This document shows, one piece after another, positions 1 to 11,000 of a DNA stretch of 64,000 nt (position 1 is the first letter of the stretch; each line of letters opens with the position of its first letter). The notes under the pieces are model-generated. The model saw only the letters and a program-made list of their open reading frames with translations. It ran no database searches and was not told the origin of the DNA. Both the position numbers and the translations under genes were made by a program. The stretch spans positions 7,282,001 through 7,346,000 of the forward strand of contig JAVTVJ010000001.1 of assembly GCA_034509425.1 (NCBI GenBank). Direction: 5' to 3'. The DNA comes from Eopsaltria australis (taxonomy: Eukaryota; Chordata; Aves; Passeriformes; Petroicidae).

Positions 1-1099
1 ATCCCGCTGAGGAGGAGGAGGAGGAGGAAGAGCGGCGGCGGCGCTCCGCGGGGCGGGATGCGGTCAGCGCGGGTCGGTGGCTGCGCAGCCTCCGCAGGTG
101 CGGCCGCGGCTCGGGGCAGCCTCGCCGACTCCCCTACCCGGGTCGGGCACGGGGCCGGGGGCGCGGCGGGGTCCGGCCGGACCGGGGGGCCGCCGGGCAT
201 GGCCCCGCTCCCCGCCGCCCACTCCCGCCTCCCCCGTCCTTCCCCCAACTTGAACTTCACGTAGTTACCGGAGTTACGGCCGCGGCGCCGTCTGCTGCGA
301 GGAGAAGCGAGCCGGGCAGGACAGCGCCGGGCGGCCCCTCGCCGGGCCCGGGGCTGCCGCTTCCATCCCCCCCGTCCCCGCTCCGGGGTGCGAAGTATTG
401 CAACCCCCGCGCTGGGCCGAGGAGCAGGGCTCAACTTCGGTGCCGGCCAGCGCCGGGGCCCCGCTCCGGGCACGCCGCCCCCGGGGAGGAAGCGGGTCCT
501 GGCGCCGCCGAGTTGCCAAAGCGGCCGGAGGGGACCAGGGCTGGCGGCGAGCGGGGCGGGCAGGGCTGCTCGCCTGCCCGACAGAGTTTCAGTCACTTGG
601 TAGTTTCTCTGGGCATCGCGGAGTTGGGGGGCAAGGGCGTGGGGGTGGTATTTGGGGTGTGTTTGATTGCTTGGGTGTTCGGGAGTGGGGGACCTGGGGG
701 TGGCTCAGCTTTGAAAATGTCCCCGGCTTCCTTGCTCCTCCCCTGGAGAACTGCCCGGTTTGCACCGAGGCGGGAGAACGGGGGCGGGGGTGAAGAGGGG
801 AGAGGCAAAAAAAAAAAAAAAATCTCCTCCAGCCCTCCCAAGTTGCAGCCCCTCCGAGCGAGCCCGTCCGTGTCCCGGGCAGGGGGGGCGGCTCGGCTCG
901 GCGGGCAGAGGGGAGCCCGTCCCCCGGCTGCGCCCCCCGCCACCCTTGCGCACACAGCCGGGATGCGCCCTCCGGGCCTCTAAAGCTCTGTGTTTATTGT
1001 TGTGTCGTCCCGTGTATCCCCCCACCCCGCTCTCCTCCCCACCCCTCTGCCCAGGTTGGAGGAGGGTTTAAAAGGCAGGTGTGCCGGAGGCCGCTCGCC
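1..1099 (+). promoter_or_regulatory. KLHL14: CpG-island 5' flank and probable promoter/5' UTR of KLHL14
   Basis: The stretch is very rich in G, C and CpG, and that composition continues through coding exon 1 to about 2260, where it drops sharply to AT-rich intron. CpG-island promoters are usual for this gene family. No reliable TATA box or single start site is visible. The TTTAAAAGG at 1067-1075 lies only 25 bases before the start codon, too close to drive this transcript. G-tracts cluster at 611-700 and a 16-base A run lies at 807-822. A pyrimidine-rich stretch ends in CAG at 1052-1054, a good splice acceptor, so part of this region may be a 5' UTR intron. From 1055 to 1099 there is no upstream ATG. 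If the region is transcribed unspliced, there is a short upstream ORF at 963-983 (six codons). Confidence 0.75.
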
Positions 1100-2037
1100 A
1101 TGTCCAGATCCGGGGACAGGACCTCCACCTTCGACCCCAGCCACAGCGACAACCTGCTGCACGGCCTCAACCTGCTGTGGAGGAAGCAGCTCTTCTGCGA
1201 CGTGACCCTGACGGCCCAGGGCCAGCAGTTCCACTGCCACAAGGCCGTGCTGGCCTCCTGCTCCCAGTACTTCCGATCCCTGTTCTCCAGCGGCGGCGGG
1301 AGCGGCGGGCACCCCCACGCCCTGGGGCTGGGGCCCGGCGCCCAGGACGGGCTGGGAGGTCCGCCGAAGGAGCCGCCGCCGCCGCAGACGCAGGAGGAGC
1401 CCGGCACCCCATCTTCCTCCCCGGAGGACAAGCTGCTGGCCAGCCCGCGGGCCATCAACAACCTGGTGCTGCAGGGCTGCTCGTCCATCGGGCTGCGGCT
1501 GGTGCTGGAGTACCTGTACACGGCCAACGTGACCCTCTCTCTGGACACGGTGGAGGAGGTGCTGTCGGTCAGCAAGATCCTGCACATCCCGCAGGTCACC
1601 AAGCTGTGCGTGCAGTTCCTCAACGACCAGATCTCGGTGCAGAACTACAAGCAGGTGTGCAAGATCGCCGCCCTGCACGGCCTGGAGGAGACCAAGAAGC
1701 TGGCCAACAAGTACCTGGTGGAGGACGTGCTGCTGCTCAACTTCGAGGAGATGCGCGCCCTCCTCGACTCGCTGCCCCCCCCCGTCGAGTCGGAGCTGGC
1801 GCTCTTCCAGATGTCCGTGCTCTGGCTGGAGCACGACCGGGAGACCCGCATGCAGTACGCTCCGGACCTGATGAAGCGCCTCCGCTTCGCCCTCATCCCG
1901 GCGCCAGAGCTGGTGGAGCGGGTCCAGTCGGTGGATTTCATGCGCACCGACCCCGTCTGCCAGAAGCTGCTGCTGGACGCCATGAACTACCACCTGATGC
2001 CCTTCAGGCAGCACTGCCGGCAGAGCCTGGCCAGCAG
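1100..2037 (+). CDS. KLHL14: KLHL14 coding exon 1: BTB and BACK domains (residues 1-312 and part of 313)
   Basis: This single large exon holds the whole BTB and BACK half, as in other KLHL genes with a long first coding exon. BTB features visible: LFCDVTL at residues 31-37, then HKAVLASCSQYFRSLF at 47-62, which is the classic core of the fold. After the insert, LRLVLEYLYTA (132-142) is the second half. The segment IPQVTKLCVQFLNDQI (163-178) matches the helix leading into BACK. BACK runs through KIAALHGLEETKKLANKYL to the Arg-rich end. The sequence around ATG is CTCGCCATGT. The exon ends in phase 2 (AG) at a strong donor, CAG|GTGAGG. Third codon positions are almost all G or C, unlike the downstream exons, because the exon lies in the CpG island. 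Confidence 0.97.
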
Positions 2038-5000
2038 GTGAGGGGCGGCGGGCAGGGGGGCTGCCCTCACGGACGCCCCCTCGGCGGCTCCTGCCCGCGG
2101 GGGCTGCGGGAGGGGGGAGTCCCGGCGGGCACGGACCCCGCGGGGTCGGGGCCGGGGGCGGCGCGGCGGCCGGAGCGGCTGGAGGGGGGCGGTGGCGGGG
2201 CCGAGCCGCCCGCCCCCTGCACCACCAAACTTTTCGTCCCCTCCCCTCGGGCCTCTGGCGGCCCGCGCTTTGGGAATCGGGGGTTGGTTTGGGGTTTTTT
2301 TGTCATAATGAATTTTTTTTTCTCCCACGATGTTATTCCTTAACAAGGAGTTAACGTTTGCCGGGCGTTTTAAACTGTAAAAGCCAAGTCCTAAATCTGT
2401 TATTTTCATTAATAATTGCATCATCTATGCACACCCTGATATTTCTGATGGTGGGGTGATCTCCCTGTTTGTGCGTGGAAACTTGTGACTTCATAATCCT
2501 TACATCAATGACATGTCAGTTATTTTCATTTAAAAAGGTAATGAATCATGATGTCAAAGATTGACAATATGAGGTTGGTGTTAGGAAGTGAACGCACAGC
2601 ACGTAGTTTAACAAGGAGTAAACATCCAAGATTTATTTAACTTCCTTTAAAATATGTTTGTACTTCATTCACAGATGGAAAGATAATAGGATCTTCTAGT
2701 GTTGGTATAATACGGTGGCATGGTAGCACAGAAATCAAACCAGTCTTTGTATTATTTAGCTTATTTTAAGCTTTTTAACTAATAGGTGCATATTACTAAT
2801 GATTTGACAGCAGCAAGAAAAAAACTAGTACATTAATAAATATTTTAGATAATACACTCTATTAGCATTAATGCAGAGGATTCTTTATATCTCTGTGTAA
2901 TGGGTACTTAGATGGTTTAACTTTGGAGATGGTGTGCCCTCTTTTATTATTTCTGGCTAGCTCACTATGTTAGTGTTTTGTCACGCTTATCACCTTGCTG
3001 TCTAACTGATTCTCACTCTGAAATCAAGAACATCAAATACAAGTATTTTGCAGCATAAAGTGTTTCTGAGATGGCACTGTTGTAAGTTGGTGCCTACCCT
3101 CTGCATTTCAACACTCAAAAGTGATGACTTTCAAAAATGCAAACCCCACCAACTCCTCAGGCAAGATTCTGCACGCTGCCGGGGGCAAGCTGGTGCTTGT
3201 GTCCTGGTGGATTGCTGAGATACCAGCCGGCTTGGTTCAGTGAAGATACCTTTCCAGCTTCAGTGGTCCATGTCATTTGAAGGATATGTAGTGGTGTTCT
3301 GACCACTGAATGCTTACAAGTGTCATGGATGCTGCCAGAATCTGATACTGCTGATGCTGGGAGCTGGCTTTCCCTGTAAGCGGGAGCTTACACAAAGGGA
3401 TTGCACTTTAAGCAGTCCTAGATGAGAGTCTAAGTTGCACTTAATGACTTATGGGAGACTCCAAATATCACAAATGGTACTTTTTTTATTTGTAATAGGT
3501 CTGTGTGTCTGTGCAGACAGTGATATTTCAGAGACCCTTAACCACAGTAGGTGAAAACATGCTGTCACCTTCCCAACTTCAATGTGATTAATAACAGTCT
3601 TGAAAGTAGCTTCTCTTGATTGGGTTCTTTAGTGGCAGAGAAATGGGAGGAAAACCATTCAGATTTATTTATAAGCAAGCATTAGAACTTACTCCAAATG
3701 TTAAAGTGTTGGAGATGTTGAAATGCTTAGTAATTCAGAATGAAATTGTTATATTTTCATTTTTGGTCTTGGACGATATTCCTGGAAATTCATAAAGGTC
3801 ACGAAGGCCCATCTTTGAATCTTAATCACTTTAAGATTTTGTCAGGCTGCCTAAGTGTACAAATGCCTTCTTAAACATGAAGGAGGGGAAAAAAAAGAAG
3901 CATTCAAGACTACAGAGATTTCCAGATTTGTTCTCTTTGTTACCCGTAGTTTCTCTAAAGGAGCAATTTTAACAGGTTGACATTCATTCAGTAAAATTTT
4001 ATTTTAAGGAAGAAAATCTGAAGAGTTCCTTAAGTTACTAATTTGCAGAAGGAAATCTTAAAAGTAACTAGCAGTGAAGTACATGTGCAAACACATAAAA
4101 ATTATTACACAGAAAAAAGACTTCAAAACTCTGATTACTTTTTTCAGTGAGTAATGGTGACTTTGGTAATTTGGAATTTAATGAAAGGTCATTTGCCAAA
4201 GATTCACATGTCTTTAGAAAGAGATTAACTGTTCCTCTTGTGCAGTGTAATAGCTCCTGTACAGTGCAGTAAGGGTTGGTGAGAAAAGCAATCAACCCAG
4301 TGCCATAGCCACCTGCTTCCTGCATATTCAAGAAATGAGAATTGCACTCAGTGTTAGAACTTGCAAATAACTTTTCTGCATTTTTAAAAAGAACTTTTTT
4401 ATTTTTTTTTTTTTTGTAACAAGATGCTTAAAAACAAGCATCTATATTATATATCCATATGCACACACTGGCATCAGGGCTACTTCTATTTCTTCGTGGA
4501 AATTAATGTAACAGGAAGCTCAAAATATGCTGATTCTCCTCTGAAATGTAACTCTAAAGGCAGTCCTGTGGTCTTTCCTGTGGAGGAAAGATTTGGGCTG
4601 ATAAGAGCCAGTCTGTGCTCTGTGAGCAAAAGTGTTTATAATGTTTGTGCCACAAATGCAGATCCTGCAGTGCAAGTGATGCTGGGGCTAGAAAGTACCT
4701 GAGTTGTCTTTTGTGCTGCAGTGAAAAACAGTGTTTACCTGCAGAGTAGGGGTTTCTTTCATGAAATTGCCTAAGAGAAGGTAATGCTTCGATGTCCTGA
4801 TGTATTTTTGTAAAATTAATTTTCAAGGTACAACAGCTAAACGATCAGAATTTAAAAAGTTGAGGAATTATGTTCCTGACTTGTGAGCCTTGCTGTGCAC
4901 TCTGAGGTTTAGGACTTCACCACAGGGAATGGGTGTTTTGGCTTTGATTTGACATTTAATCAGGTGCTCAACTCTAAGCAAAGTTAGTAATTCTGTTGGC

Positions 5001-8000
5001 TCAGTGATCCTCACTTCACAAGGGCCTCAGCATACAAGCTGCTGTTAAAGCCTCTGGAGGCACGGTGAGTTTTGATGTCACTAGGAAAAATCATAGTTGA
5101 TTTCAACTTGGAGTGGGGTGAGTGACCCTGAACCTTAGGCTTAAATTATGTTTGTCTGTCCCTGAAAGAGACACGTAGCTCTGTGCTGTATCATCTTCTG
5201 CAGTTCTGGGAAGAAAGTGCATTTAGATCGAGGAAAGTTCATATTCTAGACATTTATTTGGCTCTCGGATCTTCACTAGAGTATTCAGTTGATTAAAATG
5301 TCTCTGTGCTTTGTTGTGTAATGTAATTTATATAATACATGGTATGTATTTTCAATTTTTTTAAAGTTTGGGGGTAGAACATAACCATGTTGCTGGGAAG
5401 AAATCCACTTTTAAAGATGAGTGAGCTACTGAGAATTACTATTGTTTCCATGTTTACTTTCAACAATGAAAATGGTTAAAAACACATCCCCTAGCTTTTA
5501 ACTTCAATTTTGTTTGTGCTAGTGCACAATATAGCTTTAGACAGACAATGGAGCATTATAGGAAAAAAAAACTTAATTTGTGGGGCTTATTAAATGTTTT
5601 ACCTAAATATTGTAGCCTTTTTATTGACCACTGCCATAATTTTATGGTTTCACTGGCCTGTAACTATTTACAATGCCCTTCGTTGCAGACAGGCAGGAGA
5701 AGGTGGGCTGGGTGGGAAGAGGCAGCCCCTGATGGGCCAGGAGTTGTTTGTGGGCTGCAGGACACCTGCAGCTCCTCTCGCCAGCAAAGGGTGTTTGGGC
5801 TGGTCCAGTCTGCTGGCAGAGCAGCAAACATAGCTGCACACCTGAAGGCAGAGGGGACTGAGGGAAGTAAAACTGGGAGAGAGGGGGAAATGCAGGATAA
5901 AAAGGAGTTGGGATACCCCAGGGGAGAAATGGGATGTAAGCAGCGGAAGCAGGAAAGTACAAATGAGGGAAGAGGTGAGAAAAGGATAGTTTTGAAGGGA
6001 GAAAAAGGTAAGAATAGGATACCAGACAGGAAAGGAAACTAGCAAAACAAAAAATACCCTGGCAGATAAAAAGAAGATAGGGAATGAAACAAAAGGGGCA
6101 ACACTAATTCTTGGCAGAAACAGTATCTGTTGTCAAAAACAGCTGAGTATTTCCTGAAAACTCTTTCAAATTTCGGGGAGGAAAATGGATGGGGATCAAC
6201 CTACTGACATAAGATAGGAATAGTCATAGGCAGAAAATAAAGAATTAAAGAGCACAAGAGAAAAGAGGGAAATAAGGAGACAAAGAGATAAGAAGGCTAA
6301 GCCTGCTCGTGCTGTTTTATGGGTTCAGCAAAGTCCCAGCATGTACAGACCCAGCTGTTTTTTATACTTTTGTCCCCTGGACTTCTAGACCGTGGGGAGA
6401 TTAGAAGTGCAAATTCTGGTCCTGCTAAAGCTAATTGTAGAGTTGGTTTAGTTTGCTGGTTTTTTGTTTTGCTTTTTTATTTCTTTAATTTCAGTGGAGA
6501 GAGGGTGTCATCCAAACTGGTGTTAGACAATACCAGTGAAAGTGATAGCAAATTAAACAGTGACAGGTGATGAAGATGATATAAGCAGTTTTCATTCAGT
6601 AGGAAGATGATAACTGTTGATGAAAAAGGAAAATGCAAGGTGCTGAACAGTGTGAGACAGTGGCATTTATGTGGAAGACATATATGTCTGGTCTGTTTTA
6701 CCTTCTACAAAAGAGATTAAAAATTTGAAGGAACCAGTAACATCCCTTGGCAATTAAATAATTTCCTTCTTGCATACACTATTTGTCTCCAAATCTCACA
6801 GACCATAGTTCAATTTGACTTCTTTTTCTACTGAGATTATTGTAGAATCTTGGCAGGACATGTTTGGTGGTTGTAAAAAAAGTGTGTGTTTTTTCATTAA
6901 AATACACTCTGTGTTCTGGTTACAACTACCTACCAGGCCCTTAGTGATCATAACACCAGTATTTGGATTTTTAATTAATATTCTTATTCATGATTAATTA
7001 CAAGTGAGAAATACTACATATTCCAAATTAACATCCTGATAAAAAAACATATCTTAAAATGTATGTGAATTATTAAGTTTTGCATTATAGTATGGATGAA
7101 GTGGATGTGAGGCTCTGGTTTATTTTAGTGGGCTGTGGATCAGTTTTTTAGTACCTGAATTAATATCAGGAAATTGTACATGTGCCGGGACTCTCTCAGC
7201 TGAGCTGCAGAAGGGAGACTGACACATTAGAGGCTTGGGGTAGTGAACCACAGACCTGTAGTCAGTTTAATCCTAGTTAGTCTCACCTACTTTCCTTACT
7301 TGCCTCATGTGCATTCATTTGCCATTGGAGACAAGCTCATGCTGAAGTGTAAGTGGAGAGATGTGGAGTTTCCAAAAGGGTGGGAGGCCTGGAGCTCACA
7401 TTATGGACAGAGGAAGCACCACTGTCTTAAAAGGACTGCTGTGGGTCAGGAAAGTCCTTGGGAGCCCTTTTAAAGGCTTTCTCTTCAAGTACAAATCCAA
7501 GGTGGTAAAATCCTTGAGAGCTGCAGAGGCATAGGTGATAGCCATTTTTTTTGGCTCAGTTACAGTATTTGTTAGGACAAACATATTTTATGAAGAGCAT
7601 TTAATGGCCTTTTTTATGGATAACCATCTTTCCAACAGCTGCAGGTGAAGAAGGGTTGTGCAGGTACTTGCCCTGCCAGCCAGCTTCCCAGTCAGAGGCA
7701 CTAGTTGGAATAGTGTCTTGTGTGAACTGGCAGTCCCTCCTGATTTATGTCCTTGGATGACAGGGCTCTTCCCCAGATCCCGTCTACTGAACTTTGCCTC
7801 TATCTGTCCCCTCTGCTGAGTCCTCTGTTACCCTGACTCCTGCGTGCCCCTCCCACCAGGATCCCGACCTCACACACACCAATCCCCACTGCTCCAGACC
7901 TCTGTGCTTGGACCTCTAGAGGCTGCTGCAGTTCGCTGAACTGTGCTCCTCCTTGGCTTTATGTCATCCTGCCCCTTTTAGCACTTGAAGCAGCTTCAAA

Positions 8001-11000
8001 TATCTGCATCTGGATCTCCAGACCCTTCTTCTAAGGGGAAATCTTTCACTGGATTTCAAAACAGCTTGTTCTAGGGGGAAAATTAAACTAAATTTAAAAA
8101 CAAGTAAATTTACTAAGTCACTGAAACTGATGACAAAGTGCCTATGAAAATGGGAACTTCTTCCTCAAATGCTGTAGCAAAAACGCACCTTTCCACCACC
8201 TGTGACAGTCTATATAGGAGCTTTACAAGTCATGCAGGTTCCTTAAAAGCAGAGCTGTCCCCCATGAGTTTCTGCACTGTTCTTGTCCATCCTTTGGCAA
8301 CACAATCTGCCTCTGCCCTGTTGGGAAGCATCTATGTCATGAGTGGTGCAGAGCCTCCAAGACAAGGAAGTCCCATTTCAGACAAAATCCTCCTGGAATG
8401 ATTTATATTTAGGGTGTACCTCTTACAAATGGAGTGCTGTAGGATCATGGTGAGCATCAGACATATCTGTCTTGGCTACTGGTCTGAGACTTTCCTGTTC
8501 ACTCTTTGCCTGATGTGCATCCCCTTCATGTGGAGAGAGGAGATAGAAAGGAGAGGGTCTTAGAGGGTGTGTTGTGGCCTGGGGTCACTATAGTTTTTCC
8601 TTTATAGTAGAAGAATATGGAGGTTCTGAGTCTGTAACTGCTGAGCAGTAAATGGAACAGAGCTGTAATTGTTTGGATTTGTACTTGAAGAGAAAACACA
8701 GTGAGCCTTGGGGGCAAGGGAAGTGGGGAGAGCAAATGTAGAACACAAAATCAACAGAAAATAGTTTGCCAGGAAAAAGCTTTGGTTCTGTTAAACTCAT
8801 GTTATGAAAAAATCCGTATAATCTGTAAAAACACTGTTTCATCTTTTTCAAACAACTCCTGTGTTTTAAAAAATACAAGAAGTTTTCTAAATCAGAGCAA
8901 GGTTTCTTATTATCCTTTGCTCAGCATGGCCTGAAAAGATTGATCAGGGAAGTTAATAGGAATCCTAGAAGGGTTTGAGCTGGACTCCCCTGCTCTGTAA
9001 ACATCTCTCACGTTGGTTTTGTTGACACAGATTCTATCTGGTATTAGAGGTTTACCAAAGGACCATCTAAAGAAATTGAAGAATGTGGAAAGTTGAAAAC
9101 TATTGGTAGATACTTCCTGGCATCATTTTTCATATTTGCTGCCTCCCTGAAATTTTCTTTAAAGACCGTCATGCCTAGTATTTAGTAGTCAACACTTGCT
9201 GTATTCTTGGAAAGCAGACAATAAACTGAGCAAATATTGTCAGCTGCCAAGTTCAATGGAAGCAGACGGTTTGCAGTGAAGCTGGAAGTAAATAGAAGTT
9301 GGTGCCACAGTTGGTTCTTCCTACATTCCCCAACTGATGCCTTCTTTCAGTAAAAAAAAAAAAACTAAACAAACCAGTGGAAAAGGTAGCAAGTCATACC
9401 TTGGGTGAGCTGGCAGCAAGGTGTGTTTCTTTCCTTTGGTTTCCTAAGGAAAAGGAGCCTCAGCTGGAGAGCACAGCCTCTGATACAGAGAACCTTCTGT
9501 TGACCTTCTATGGTCATCAAATACAGAATCAAACAAAAAAGTCTTTCTTGACTTTCCACAGTCTGTAAATAAAAAAGTAAGAATTGGTTGAAATTTCCTA
9601 GGGGAAAAAATTAAAAAGAGGATTTGACCACTTTGAAGCGTTCTCTAAAGCATTTCTATTTTACAACCTCTGTCAGAAAAACAAAAGCAAAAAAAAAACA
9701 AAACAAAAAAACCCAAAACCAACCAACCAACCAACCAAACATACAAAAAAACCCCAGAAATGGAACCAGCCAATGAACCAAGCCCCCCCAAAAAAAGGCT
9801 AAACAAAATGAGGTGAGGAAGGGAAAGCAATTTGCAAAAGCACTTAGCTTTGACATTTTCTTTATTTTTTTTTTTTTTTAAGTATTCAGGATAAAGGGAA
9901 TTACTTAAAGGTTTTTTAGAACTTCCATCACTGAGGAAAATCTGTTGTTTGTGCAGTTTTGCTAGGAAGATTCATGACACAGGGGGTTTTGTGTTTCATT
10001 CACCAGTTTGCTTTGCTAGGAATGTTGCTTTGAATTCACATCCCTTACAGTGCTCCAGATACTCAGTGTGTGGCTAGGAAGGATATCTTTGGCATTCAGA
10101 TCTGGTAGTGGAAGGAGGGAAAGATGAGAAGGACACTCCTCTGTGTTCTTCCCAAAGGATCATTGCTGACAGGTGCCACTCTTCCAGGATAGTTGCCCAC
10201 CCCTAAGCTACCTGTTTGATCAGAGGCTTTTAACTCAAAAAGAAAGGGACATTAGCTTTAAAAAAACTTCCAGATAAAAGCTGGAAGCTAACACTTAAAG
10301 ATTTACTTAGAGACTAACAGTAGTGGGATTGGATTCATAAAGAAAAATTGGGTTTTCAGAGCTTCAAACAGATTCTAAGTTATTTTAATACAGAGGATGG
10401 AAAATTGCCTGACAACTGTAGAAATAAAGGAACCTTTAAATTGTAAGGTAACTTTGTAACAGTTAAGTGTGGCCTGTCACCCTCGGACTTCTGCTTTCAG
10501 AAGGAAAAGGGATGATTATTCTTAAAGCAAACTAACTAATTTTTTTCTATGCTTTTTTCTTTTTTAAAGTATTGAACAAAATTTTAAAAAAATCTAGTAG
10601 ATTCAGAGGGCAAAACCAACAACCAGTGTCTGCAGCAAATCATTCTCAGCTTAGTATTTGTCTTCCTAAACTTCATTCTGTCAGTGGTCAGCAACATGTA
10701 TTAAATGAACATCATCTTCAGGGGACATTACTGTGAGCTCTGCTGCAATGAAAACTGGTACCTGGGGCCTTCTGCCAAGCATGCCTACATGGAGAATGAA
10801 AAGAAGAAAACCAAAATCTTCAGGATAAGGCTGGTTTCCAGGTTTTTAGTATTTCTAGAAAGTTCTTTCACATTCTTTTGAGTGTGCCTGAGGCAATAGG
10901 TGCGAATTAGAAGAGGCAAAAAAGTCCATTCATAAAGCAACTTTCATACATTGAGCAAATTTTTGAACATTCTTTGAACTGAAGATCTAATTTATTGGTC

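Noticed and set aside
1066..1076. TTTAAAAGG as a TATA box for KLHL14
   Set aside because: A start about 30 bases downstream would fall at or after the initiator ATG. The sequence lies within the likely leader of a CpG-island gene.
1079..1099. In-frame GTG at 1079 as an upstream start for KLHL14
   Set aside because: The conserved N terminus MSRSGDRTSTF starts at the ATG at 1100, and GTG starts are not expected in a vertebrate gene.
980..2014. 344-codon open frame on the minus strand across exon 1, and a 420-codon + strand frame at 1081-2343
   Set aside because: Both lie over the real BTB-BACK coding frame in a very GC-rich exon, where stops are rare in other frames. The products are low-complexity (His/Gln/Leu/Gly or Ala/Gly/Pro/Arg) and match no family I know.
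5548..6042. 164-codon frame in intron 1
   Set aside because: It runs through a purine-rich low-complexity block, which by itself removes most stop codons on this strand and gives a Lys/Glu/Arg/Gly-rich product.
9645..9856. Hydrophobic Gly/Leu/Phe/Trp-rich minus-strand frames, apparent membrane peptides
   Set aside because: They are translations of the A/C-rich simple repeat around the CCAA array.
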